From: Marchantia polymorpha subsp. ruderalis
Taxonomy: Eukaryota; Streptophyta; Marchantiopsida; Marchantiales; Marchantiaceae
Direction of reading: 5' to 3'
Length of the DNA: 64,000 nt
NCBI GenBank assembly: GCA_037833965.1
Contig: AP031351.1
Coordinates: 20,410,501-20,474,500, forward strand
Below are positions 53,874 to 64,000 of this stretch, in pieces. The position numbers and the translations under genes were made by a program. The first letter of the stretch is position 1. Every line of letters starts with the position of its first letter. Under the pieces are notes generated by a model. That model did no database searches, had not been told where the DNA came from, and was given only the letters and a program-made list of their open reading frames with translations.

Positions 53874-56800
53874 TAGAGTTATGTAACTTACAGTCCTCTC
53901 AGGTGAGTACAGTTCTACCAGTGTTTAACAGTGTTTGTCCTTTTGTCAAGGCTCATACTTCTACCGTCCAAGATTATTGATCTGTCTATTCTCGTTTTAA
54001 TATATTAGAACGGCCTTTCTAACCTTCATTGGTCTTGCTACAGGGAATGGATCTAGAGAGGCATCAGGGATTTTTCCTTACCTATCCTTTGGAGGTGCTA
54101 CATACTAGAGCGGGCTGAGATCTTGGGTCTCACAAATAGTTGTGTGAAAATCTTTCCCAAGGCGAGTTGCCTATTGAAGGTCGGATCCTCATATCATGTC
54201 AGCAACTTTCTGCAATATCAGTCACTTCTCCCATGTACAATATCAGCCTAGATTCTTGATCAGCGGTGTATTCTGCAGAAGGCAATGCTGTTTGTATAGA
54301 TATAAAATATGCAGATATCGTGGTGTCGTCCAAACTCATCAGAGCAGTTGGATACTGTGTTTTAGAACTTGTTCCTGACGCAGTGTTAGGACTGTGCAAT
54401 AGTAAATATCCAGAAAAGTTTCATGGAGTTAGTGGCCCTCTGCTTCCAAACAAGGTTCGCAACTGGGGCTACTGTTACAGCCCCTAGTCAGGCAAAGACG
54501 AGATACGGAGAATGTTTCAGGTCCACGTCTTGTCTGCAGTCCCTTGTTCTATCTGTTACACTAATTAACAAAATGTGGTTGTCAGGCTTCCCACCTGAAT
54601 GGCCTCTGTATATGCACTCAGCAGCATTTGTGAACCAATTTTGTTGCACTTTTTTTATGTGCTTTCTCTCTCGTTGGTGCCGAAACTTTGTGGAGGAACA
54701 AAATGCCTTAAACTAAACTATACGCCGTTATGTCCGCCAGCAGACCTTCGTTGGGCCATGCGGACCGAGTACTCACTTTCATCCACGATCTAGTCTGCAC
54801 TTGGATGACGAACTGCTCACCATCTGGTGTTATCCCACGACTCCTTGCTAAGAAAGTCTTAACTTCCATATATTCACCCTTTGATACGCTACGGAAAACA
54901 TGCCAGATTCGGATTAATTTCATGATCGAACACCTCCCAGTAATATAAGCTTCATGTCCTACACTGGAGGTGTGTGGCAACCGTGGATGGAAGAGAGAAG
55001 GGAGACAAAGTAATGTTTCAGTAGCAGTAAAGGGGCAACGACCGAAGTGAAAATGCCTATCGAAGATCTTTGGCTCGGCAAGTGCATGCAACAGTGAAAG
55101 ATCGTTACGTTCCGTGCATCTGGCCTAGAGAGTTGGTCTCGAGCATCGACGCGAATTGGATCGACATGACGTACTCGGTCCGATTGCCTTGAGTGCTCGT
55201 CGAGTGGACGGTTGAATTCTTATCGAGCCGGGAAAGCCTTTGGGACCGAAGAAACCCCGAGTCCACAAAGGATCGACCGACAAAGTGGGCTTGGAATGAC
55301 GCTTGGCCAGAGCCAGAATTGGGCGCGTCCTCGAGAGTGGTCGGAGAGCCAAATGGCGAGCGGATTGGTAGCGTCGGCGTCGGCCTCGTGCAGAAACATA
55401 TTCGTGCATCAGAGCGGCCTGTGCACGTGGGTCGGAGCGTGGCCGTGGCGGGGTTGGGAGCGAAAAGCTTAAAAATTTGCTCGTCAGCGTCGACCGAATA
55501 CTTGAGCGAGCGATGTCACAACTGGAGGCGCTCGGCCCTCGACACCGCGATTCGCCTTTACACCTTTAATAAAGAACGACATGTAGCAGCGCAGGGCGTT
55601 GATTGACTGGGCGGGAATACTGCTCGCTGATCAGCTGCTCGAATGATCACTCCTGTCATATGCTCAACTAGCCCCGACTGCTATCTGGAGCCGGTGTATG
55701 TCCCACGAAGGCATGACGGACGCAGGTGTGCTTCCAAGTTCCTCGTACGCAGCCATGTCGAGAAACAGCATACGACGCCCTCCACTCGCGCATTTCGCAG
55801 CACCCGCCCGCCCGGAGCCGGAGGATCCGCCCTCCAGAATCGGCAGCCGCATATCCTTGTTGAGGAATGTGACCACGCTTTGTCTCTCTCCTACGAACAT
55901 AGCCAGATGGTTTCTCTCGCGCTCCTCGGCCTCAGTCCGTCAGGCAGTCAGGGAGTCGTACATTTGGCAGTAACAAATTCCTCTTTAGCCTTGCTAGATA
56001 CTGTATCCTGGGGAGCGAGAGAATATGGATCGTAGGACCCTCAGCGGAATTTACCTGCTGCTGCGATCGTCCGTCGAGCCCAGATCGCGCAGGCCAGCAG
56101 TCTTTTCAGATAAATGGTGTTGCATCTCGGCTCACCTCATGCTGTGCTCAAGCTCCCGTGGAGCACATGCGGAGGCTACTTTCGGGGAGATTTCGTCTGA
56201 AGGACAATAAGAGACTCGTGAGTGGTGGATGGGAGGCACAAGGTCGCGCAAATGCTTCAGGAAGGGAGGAGGCGATGCGCGGAAAGGTGGCATTCACATC
56301 TGCAGGTCAGCTTTGAAGGCCGCCAAGAAGTCCGCCAAAGGCTGCCAGAGAAGCCGAGTCTCCGATCGCATGAAGCACTGGCAAAAGCGAAGGTGATCAG
56401 GTGCTCAGGTGGTCAGACAGACAGCGAGGTGATGGCCGCGCGGCAGAGAAAAGGCATTTTCAGCTTGATTTACGAGATTGCGCAGGTGCTTCTCCGGGCC
56501 TGCGGCTCGAGGAAGAAAAGAAAAGCGAGTGGCAAAACGTCCATGTGCTCTGCGTCATCGAAAATGATTCCAACAATGACGAGATTGATGGGTTACGCAC
56601 ATAACCATCCACCGTGACATCAAAGTTGAGTGTCCAACGGAAGCCAGGTACGACCCCGCATTCGATTCTCGAACGGAAAAGTCAGACGCAGCAGGAATTG
56701 CCCCCTGATGCCCGAATCGTCCCTCGGACATGTTCCTCCATTCGATGAAATGATCAGCTTTTGACCCCCGCCCAACCATTTCCTCGAAGCCCCGTCCCCC

Positions 56801-57890
56801 CCTCGCCCATTGGCCCACCCTTCTGCCGCAATCGCAGATTCCAAACCCGGCCTCCGGTGCCAGAGTGACATTCTTTGCCCGCGCGACCGCGCGTAGACAT
56901 GATTTCGGCATCATCGATCGATCGATCGAGCCAGAGCACGCCGGACAAAATGTGCTTCCTTCCGCTTCCGGTTTGCGGCCGACTGAGGCAGCACGAGCAA
57001 TCCGGTGCTGGCTCTAGGTCTGGTCTGTTCCCGTAGCCGCCTCGCGAGTATCCCTAACGGGGAACATGTAGTCTAGAGCCCTGCAGCCATAGCCCTCGCT
57101 CGAGTGCCGGACCACGACGACGACGACGCTGCGCGCTACTGGTCAGCCCGCACATGGGCCGCGCTATTCACCGCCACCCAGCCGCAGGGACATCTGCATG
57201 CCCTCCTGCCCTCTCCCGTCTCTCTCACGGCACACCAAAAGCGCCCCCTCTCTCTCTCTCTCTCTCTCTGCGATGCATTCACCCTTCGCCTCTGCTCCTG
57301 CTCCTGCTCCTGATCCTTCTGCTGCTGACAATTCGCAAGATTTCGGGCTTCTGCTTTTCGCCCGCCGACCTGTACGTCCGTCCTCCCGCCATACCTTCAC
57401 CTTCTGCTCTCTTCGAGTGATGGTGCATGCTGATGCCCCACCCCTCCCCTCCGTTCGCTGGACATCCCTCTCCATCGCTTTCCTTTTTGGTCCTCTCCCT
57501 TTCGCCGACATCTGCTCGAACGGCGGGCGGGCGGGCGGGCGGGCATGACCGTCGACTGCTGCTGTTTTGGCTTCTCTGAAGGCGATGGAGATGTCGAGAT
57601 TCCACGAGGCGAACGACGAGAAGAAGAAGACGAATGCGGTGTCATGATGCAACGCCAATCCGACCGGCGCTTCCCCTTTCCAATTTCAGTTCTACCATTC
57701 TCCTTCCATTCATAGTATCTCAGATACTTCTCCGACGTGGATACCCCAACATGGTTATATTAGTAGCTTAATTCAGTCGCTAATGCACAGACTTTTGTGC
57801 TAAAAGCAGCCTTGAGTGCACTTGAGAACGATTCGGAGTCGACGGAGAGAGAGAGAGTAACCATCATGATGCACGGCGGTGAGTCTCGTG
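53874..57890. other. FTSH 3' flank and GC-rich gene-free stretch
   Basis: After the stop codon come about 0.2-1 kb of probable 3' untranslated and flanking DNA. From 55.1 to 57.7 kb the DNA is GC-rich with many short frames on both strands, none with a domain or consistent coding signal. A CT run (57248-57270), CTCCTG triplets and a GGGCGGGC run (about 57524-57543) resemble the CpG-rich upstream region of a bryophyte gene, but no coding exon follows before the AT-rich DNA begins at about 57.9 kb. Confidence 0.4.
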
Positions 57891-59265
57891 GGCGATATAA
57901 AATTTAGTTTATAAATTCCGGATTAACTAAATTTTATAAATTCCGGATTAAGAACTAGGTTAGCTATGAGGTTATAGTGTTACATATTTGAACCTCAAAA
58001 TATTGTCAACTCTTATTAGTGACATAAAAATCAATAACCATTAGGCTTTAACTTGTAAATCTATCCAATATTAACGATGTCACTATTGGCAATAGTGACA
58101 TGATACTATTTGATTTTAAAAAATATAATATTAAAAAAATTGAATTTAATTCTTTATTGCTCTTACTCTAGCAAAACTCCCAACCTTTGACTTTCACTAT
58201 GTTCGCCGTAACATGTCGTGGAACCACACCACATACCCTGCCTTGACTCCCCCTCGTTGCCCCAAGCCTTCCTTGCACTGGCTAGCTTGTCATGTCAACG
58301 CTCCCTCACATCTCCTCCAGGAGAAATGCAAGAAAAAATAGAAATGGTGGTTCTGTAATCTTGATTTATTAACATTGATTTGTCCGCATTATCTCACAAT
58401 ACAACCTTGTCCATTCTTATTCGTGTTACTTTATTTTATCTTTATTGTTTCAATCATTTTACATATGAAAAAATACATAAATTATTCTACTAATTTCCTC
58501 AATTCTCCTTGTTCAATTTTCATCATTTATAACTCTGATTTACCTTGGAGATTTCAGTTTTGCATGCTCACTTTCCACAATCTATAACTCTGCTTTACTC
58601 GTATGAGTAACATCTTCCAATAATAACGTGAAAACCTAGCACCAATATGTGTCACTTTGTTACAAAGTTTAACCTCTATAACAAAATGATAAACAATCAT
58701 CACCACATCGGAATGGCTGAAATCTCTCATGCTCCATTTTTGAGCCAAATACAGTCTCCAGTTAGTTTAGGCGCCAGAGTGAGCGTCAATTTAGTAAATG
58801 TAGAAATCTCAAAGTAAAAGTCACCTAAAATAACCATGCATGTGGACATACTTTTAACATAGAGCCTTAATATGTGTTAGGTTGAGAATATATGATGCTA
58901 ACATTTTATTTCAAATTGTCACGTACTAACTATCATTTACTTCAAATTTGCAACTAACTATAACTATCAGTAGCTACCTATGTCCACCCATGATATTCAA
59001 ATTACGTCCATGTATTCAAAAATTGTGTAATGTATATCAACCTCATACGCCAAGTCTGAGTTATATCATACAAACAAAATATCATTCACGACTACAGGTT
59101 TTAGCTCGGAGCACTTCTAGTTTAGCATATTGCATTCGAAAAGTTTGAGTTTGATCTGGAACATGATGTAGGGATGCACAAAAGTATTCGCTTCTCCTAC
59201 TATCTAATTTGCACTCGTTATTTATCTCTCTCTTGAATACCTGCTATCACATACGGACTTGTCCA

Positions 59266-59535
59266 GGGCTCAATTTGGAAGCCCTGACCATCCAAACCCA
59301 CCAAGAAAAAATAACCACCCATGAAAATGAATATCACCCAAAACATATATGGTCATGGGGATGAGCATCCAATGTCGGGCTCTGATTGACGTGACCAGGG
59401 CTCAATTTGGAAGCTATGCACATCCAAACCCACCCAGAAATAATAACCATCCATGAAAAATAATGTCACCCTAAACCTATGGGCATGGGCGGGTTTAGGG
59501 ATGGATATGAGCATCCAATGTTGGGGGCTCTGATG
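59266..59535. repeat. Tandem duplication, unit about 130 bp
   Basis: Both units begin CAGGGCTCAATTTGGAAGC (59266 and 59396) and share CATCCAAACCCACC, the CATGAAAAT block and GATGAGCATCCAATGT, ending in GGCTCTGAT. The end motif GGCTCTGATGCATACCA resembles, on the minus strand, a retrotransposon primer-binding site with an insertion. Confidence 0.8.
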
Positions 59536-62424
59536 CATACCAGGATTTTCCCGCTGTGATGCTCTTGAGGAATCCAGTTAGTGGACATTCACATCCTCGC
59601 TGCTCATTTTCCTTGGTTTCAGGTTCCCTGTGTAAGAACCCATACTCATGACCAGACTCAATTACCCTGACCACCATATCGGAAAACAAGAGATGGAAAG
59701 TATGGTGTCTATAATAATAGTAATTATTTTGGATTCACCAATTTGGACTTTCGATGTGCAGAGAATCTATTCCAGTCGGTTTAGTGATTTTTTGGAGCTG
59801 GGAGCTTTTGAACCTACACTTGGTGTTACGATTTTATGTTACCATAATATGCTGATGTGTAATTATTTTGATCCATAACCCTCAATACATGTTACCTATT
59901 TACATTCGTACACTCTTCCTTGATGAATGTGATGCCCACTAATTCACCTTATACATCAATCATATACACATGAGTGCATATCACACACCTTTTATACCTA
60001 TACAAATGCCTACCACCATATTTTAACTATTGTACCACTTTGGAGTGAATAAATCATTCCGACTTCTTCTCCATTATGGGTGTTACAATTGTTTGTTGAC
60101 TGATGGGATTTTTACATCTTCTGGTGGTAAAGTTTTCTAATTAATCCATCAGGATCTAATCTTCATTGGTTTAATCACGGACTGCAACAGATGGGTTGCT
60201 CGTTCTTATTAGAAAATAAATCGTCTCACACGTAAATAGGTTAAATTCCATGTCTGTTATTCAGCATTTGAACAAAATCGTGAGGTGAAAGAGTTCCCAG
60301 CTACACACATATCCATCCAATAACTCACCAATAACATAGAAATTCTAGAATTTGTTGGAGAAAAAAATGAACTATATTGCTAGGAAGAAAAAACTTCAAA
60401 TCGAATTAGAGTAATATTAACTATAAGTAATTGATTATACATGTTAAATGCATAGAAAACGCAATCAATGAGCTCATAGTGAATAAATTTGATGTATTAG
60501 TGATTAATTCTCATGACATGTATTACTAAGTAATATTTTCTATAAATATTTTCATAGAATAAAATGTATATTTTCTATATGTTAAAATAGAATATGTATA
60601 TGTATATATATGTATAGATCTATCTATCTATCATAACATTTGTTTATAACGGTTTATATCAATGAAGTTACTTTTCATATGGATTGTACATAACTTGTGA
60701 TTTTGAGAATGAAAGTTGTATACATAAAAGAGTTTTATTTTTACATAATATCTATCACATCAATATTAAATCACTTGAAAAAACTCAAATTTTACTATTA
60801 TACTCTCTTTGCACAAAAGTCTATAATACATTTTTCTTGATTGAAATTTTGGTAAGTATTATTTCATAAAATGTTTGTTTATGATAAGTTAGAACATTTT
60901 TAATTAAAACTTGATTTTTTAAGTGAATTGATGAGGTTTATGTTTCACTTACTTCCACATGACTTTCACATTATATAATCAACCACACAGATTTATTACA
61001 GCTAAATTTTGAAAATTCAGATATTGTTATTTTTTATGTGACCTGAAATTATCAATATGCTTAAATTTTGAACTTGAAATTTTAATAATTTGGCTTGAAA
61101 GTAACGATGTGAATCTCTAGTTAACATGAAAATAATAAATTATAGATAAATTTCATTTAGTTTCAAGAAAAAATTTGACGAGTATATTATATACTAGTTG
61201 TACAATATCAATCTCTTAATAAATTAAAAATTATCAAAGGCAATAAAAAATTTTAAATTTTTTTGTTATAAATTCAATTCATATTTATTTTGGTTTACTT
61301 TTTCATGAATGATATATATGCATATAAAATACAATTTTTCCACAGAGTACTTTTTTCAATAACTCAATATATATTTCTTATATGAAATATTGAAAATTTA
61401 TAGTTACAAGTATATCCGCATTTAGAAAAATTATAGAAAAATATATTATATGTAATTTTCAATTTTTGTAATCAATATGTTAAGTCTTATCTTTATTTTC
61501 ATTAAAATATTCTATAATAATCTATCAAATAGTAACAAGATCTTGCAACAATGTTCATCTTCTTTCTAGCTCAACTCTCTTTTTTTTAAAAACAAAAGAC
61601 TATGTATCAATCTCAAGATAATTTTAAATGATAAAAGCATCCAAAAAATTCGTTCTTTTGTTTTTGTTTTAAAAGTGTTTTTTTTGGAAAAATATTGGTT
61701 TTTTTAATGATGCTTTATATCATTTTAATTGCAAAAAGTGATTAAAAAACTAAGCATAAACAATCATTTTTATCAAATTTGATGTATAATAGCCAATTTT
61801 TTCATTGAAAATTATATGAATAGCATTTAAAATATTTCTTGATTCTATAAATTATGTTTTTTTTTCAATCAAAATATTTTTTGAATATTGATCATTAAAT
61901 TATTAGAATATTCATCTTTAAATTTTAAGAAATTTTTTATAGTTTAAATATTTTTTAATTTAAAATTTTACCAATAGAGTTTTTTACAGTTTTTTATATC
62001 ATACTGAAATCTCATTTTTTTATGATTAGTATTCATACTTGTGCTACAAATATACAATATCATGATCATCAATTTTTTGATATTATCATATTTTAGATTT
62101 TAGAATATAATGTTAAAAAAACCATATATTTTAGATTGGTGGGAAAGAAAACAATTCTTGGATTTGATTTAATTGATACATTTCTGTTATTTGTGAATTC
62201 ATACTTATTTGCTTGAAAACTAAACTTATAAAAATATGGGCACATAATAAAATTTCAACAATATTATTACAAAAAAAATGAATTACTTGCATGCGGCTAG
62301 TAATTCACTTCTAGCTAATTATACCTCACCCTATCATACGCTCTTTTGTGATTGGTAGATGGAGTATTATAGGTTTTGTGGGGATGAAACTTTGCTACTT
62401 CTAAAATAGGGTATTATTCTTGAA

Positions 62425-62832
62425 TTGGCGGGTTTTCTTTCTTTCCCCTCTGCGTCAAAGTCATCTTTGTGGCATATGTCATGTCATAGACACTCCTGCC
62501 ACGACACGTCAAAGCCGCGAACTTGGCTCAATATTCAGAAAGATCTGAACTTGGTAGAAATTCCTACAAGCATACGTGCTTCTAAGATGCGTACTTGGCT
62601 CAATTATCGGAAAGATCTGAACTTGGTAGAAGTTCCTAGAAGCATACGTGTTTCTAACATGAATATGTTTGGAAAGAAAACAACAAGAACAACATATGGA
62701 GACGCGTATGCAACCGTGAAGAAAGATTACGAGCATGAAGTATGCAAGGATCGGTTGGAGACATCATCACAGTCTGGTGAGGAAACTTCTAGTCATGATG
62801 CAAGCATTGAGCATGATTCATCGATGTTCTAG
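62425..62832 (+). other. Unrecognised 136-codon frame containing a 72-bp tandem repeat
   Basis: The frame is open from 62425 to the stop at 62830-62832. The middle is a twofold 72-bp repeat (62518-62589 and 62590-62661), coding TWLN..KDLNLVE(I/V)P.SIR twice. Most differences between the units are single bases, several of them changing the residue. No domain or signal peptide is evident and the first codon is not ATG, so it is either a decayed gene piece or chance. Confidence 0.3.
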
Positions 62833-64000
62833 CGTTAGTATGAGAATGAAATGGGAATTGGTCATGATTAGCGTTGACTTCCTAGTCCAATTCTCGGAAA
62901 AATGTGAATTGTGTGAAAAAATGTGAAATTTAACATAGTTAAATTTCAACAATTCTTGGAAGAGAGCAATGTGTTTGATAGCTTCAATCACATCCATGTC
63001 CGTTGTTTGACTATAGACCTACTATGATTTGTAAAAGCCGAGTTGACTATTGTGTGTCATGCAACAACTAGACACCTAATACTTCAGCCTGAATTGTTAA
63101 CTTTAGTCTGATATTGAATGCAAAGGCCAAAGGCAAACGTTTGCGTAACTGCCTAACACTTCTTGGAGCTACATTAACATGTAAACTATTCACGAGTGTG
63201 CCATCATTACTTGCAAGATCTTGTGGGTTGAAAATTTCCCCGCCATATAGGAAAACTCACCAACTCAGAAAGAACATCTTGCTTTAGAAGTAGCAACGAT
63301 TCACCTGCATCGACCAATCACATTTAAGCATATAGTGAATGAGGGATAATTAGTCAGAAGTGCAGGATATTTAATCGTCGCATGTACATGCAATACTTCC
63401 AATACTTATTTTCGATACAAGTTCAAGTTTTTACATTAAAAATCAAGGATTCAATGAAAATTTATGTTGAATTCCAAAAATTAAAAACTTTGTTCATAAA
63501 CAAAGTAAAAAATTGATAAAAAAGATAGAATAAGATTATAATCATTAAACATTGCTTTACAAAGTATTGTGTTTAATGCAAGTATGAATATAATAAAGAC
63601 GAAGAAATGGCACACACATATTTTTTTCTAATTTTGGAGTGGAAAAATTGATAATTGAGTCGAACAATTATTTTAAGATCACCTGTTTCTTTTATTTAAC
63701 CTATTCCACTTTTTAATCATATTGCTTGTTTGAAATATAGACCGTCTTTCCGCTTGTAGTAATCTACAAAAGATTTCTGCAAGTGATTTTACTTATAATT
63801 TTCAATTGTCTTGGTCGCAGAATAATTTTTTTAAAATGATTGTTTTGGATAAGCAATGATTCATATTTGGAATATTATAGCCACATGTACACAAAAAATT
63901 AGAAGTTATCATGTTTTTACCCTTGCAAAAGCAATTCCTTCAATGAAATCGAGAGAAAGTTTGTAACAACCTTAAACTTTATTCAAACTTGCACTTGAGT

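Larger units (their letters stand above)
57891..64000. other. AT-rich intergenic DNA, essentially gene-free
   Basis: Very AT-rich, especially 60.3-62.2 kb. No recognisable protein or RNA gene. It contains a 130-bp tandem duplication (59266-59535), a short duplicated TTTATAAATTCCGGATTAA motif at 57908-57950, and a 136-codon frame with a 72-bp repeat at 62.4-62.8 kb. Confidence 0.5.

Noticed and set aside
55193-56914. Several 100-140-codon frames downstream of FTSH
   Set aside because: They overlap on both strands, lack domains and show no consistent exon structure.
57104-57658. Frames of 69-164 codons around the CT run
   Set aside because: Produced by CT, CTG and GGGC simple repeats; no conserved motif.

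Overview
The window looks like nuclear DNA of a land plant outside the seed plants, most likely a bryophyte and perhaps a liverwort of the Marchantia type. The evidence is two multi-exon GT-AG genes of plant character (a GPI-transamidase PIG-U and a plastid FtsH protease with a transit-peptide-like N-terminus), a GC-rich single-exon YqaJ/lambda-exonuclease-type nuclease related to plant organellar nucleases, and abundant Ty1/copia, Ty3/gypsy and hAT remnants. The liverwort guess rests on a remembered resemblance of the element proteins and cannot be checked here.

Layout. 1-9.2 kb is a nest of Ty1/copia elements: an old copia remnant (7444-8395) was hit by a younger copia (left end outside the window, 3' LTR at 7193-7443), which was itself split by a 5.3-kb element called C1 here (736-6061, 5-bp target duplication TTGAT). 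9.17-15.75 kb is a decayed hAT transposon split by a second copy, C2 (11061-15203). 15.76-16.2 kb is another copia tail. 17.97-22.26 kb is PIGU (11 exons, 503 aa). 23.3-24.5 kb is the YqaJ-type nuclease on the minus strand with a GC-rich leader. 25.7-30.6 kb is AT-rich sequence holding a gypsy gag fragment with two zinc knuckles. 30.6-40 kb is a minus-strand Ty3/gypsy element split by a third copy, C3 (31590-35990, target duplication ACTCC). 41.2-41.9 kb holds a diverged relative of the C-element protein. 42.4 kb is a minisatellite and 43.5-44.06 kb a 141-bp repeat array. 44.79-53.87 kb is the FtsH gene (15 exons, 862 aa). 53.9-57.9 kb is GC-rich and has no gene I can support. 57.9-64 kb is very AT-rich and essentially gene-free.

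The unusual system is the C family. Three copies share imperfect terminal inverted repeats (TGTRRTAACCCAC...), have 5-bp or near 5-bp target duplications and no LTRs, and encode one long protein with a conserved N-terminal domain, a low-complexity PSAQ-type middle, a YLDRK / YVELVRNRT motif and a long coiled coil. No transposase, integrase or reverse transcriptase is visible in them. Their coding and leader DNA is studded with short perfect hairpins whose outer bases change in complementary pairs. The two host housekeeping genes and the nuclease show no functional link to each other; the rest of the window is layered mobile DNA.
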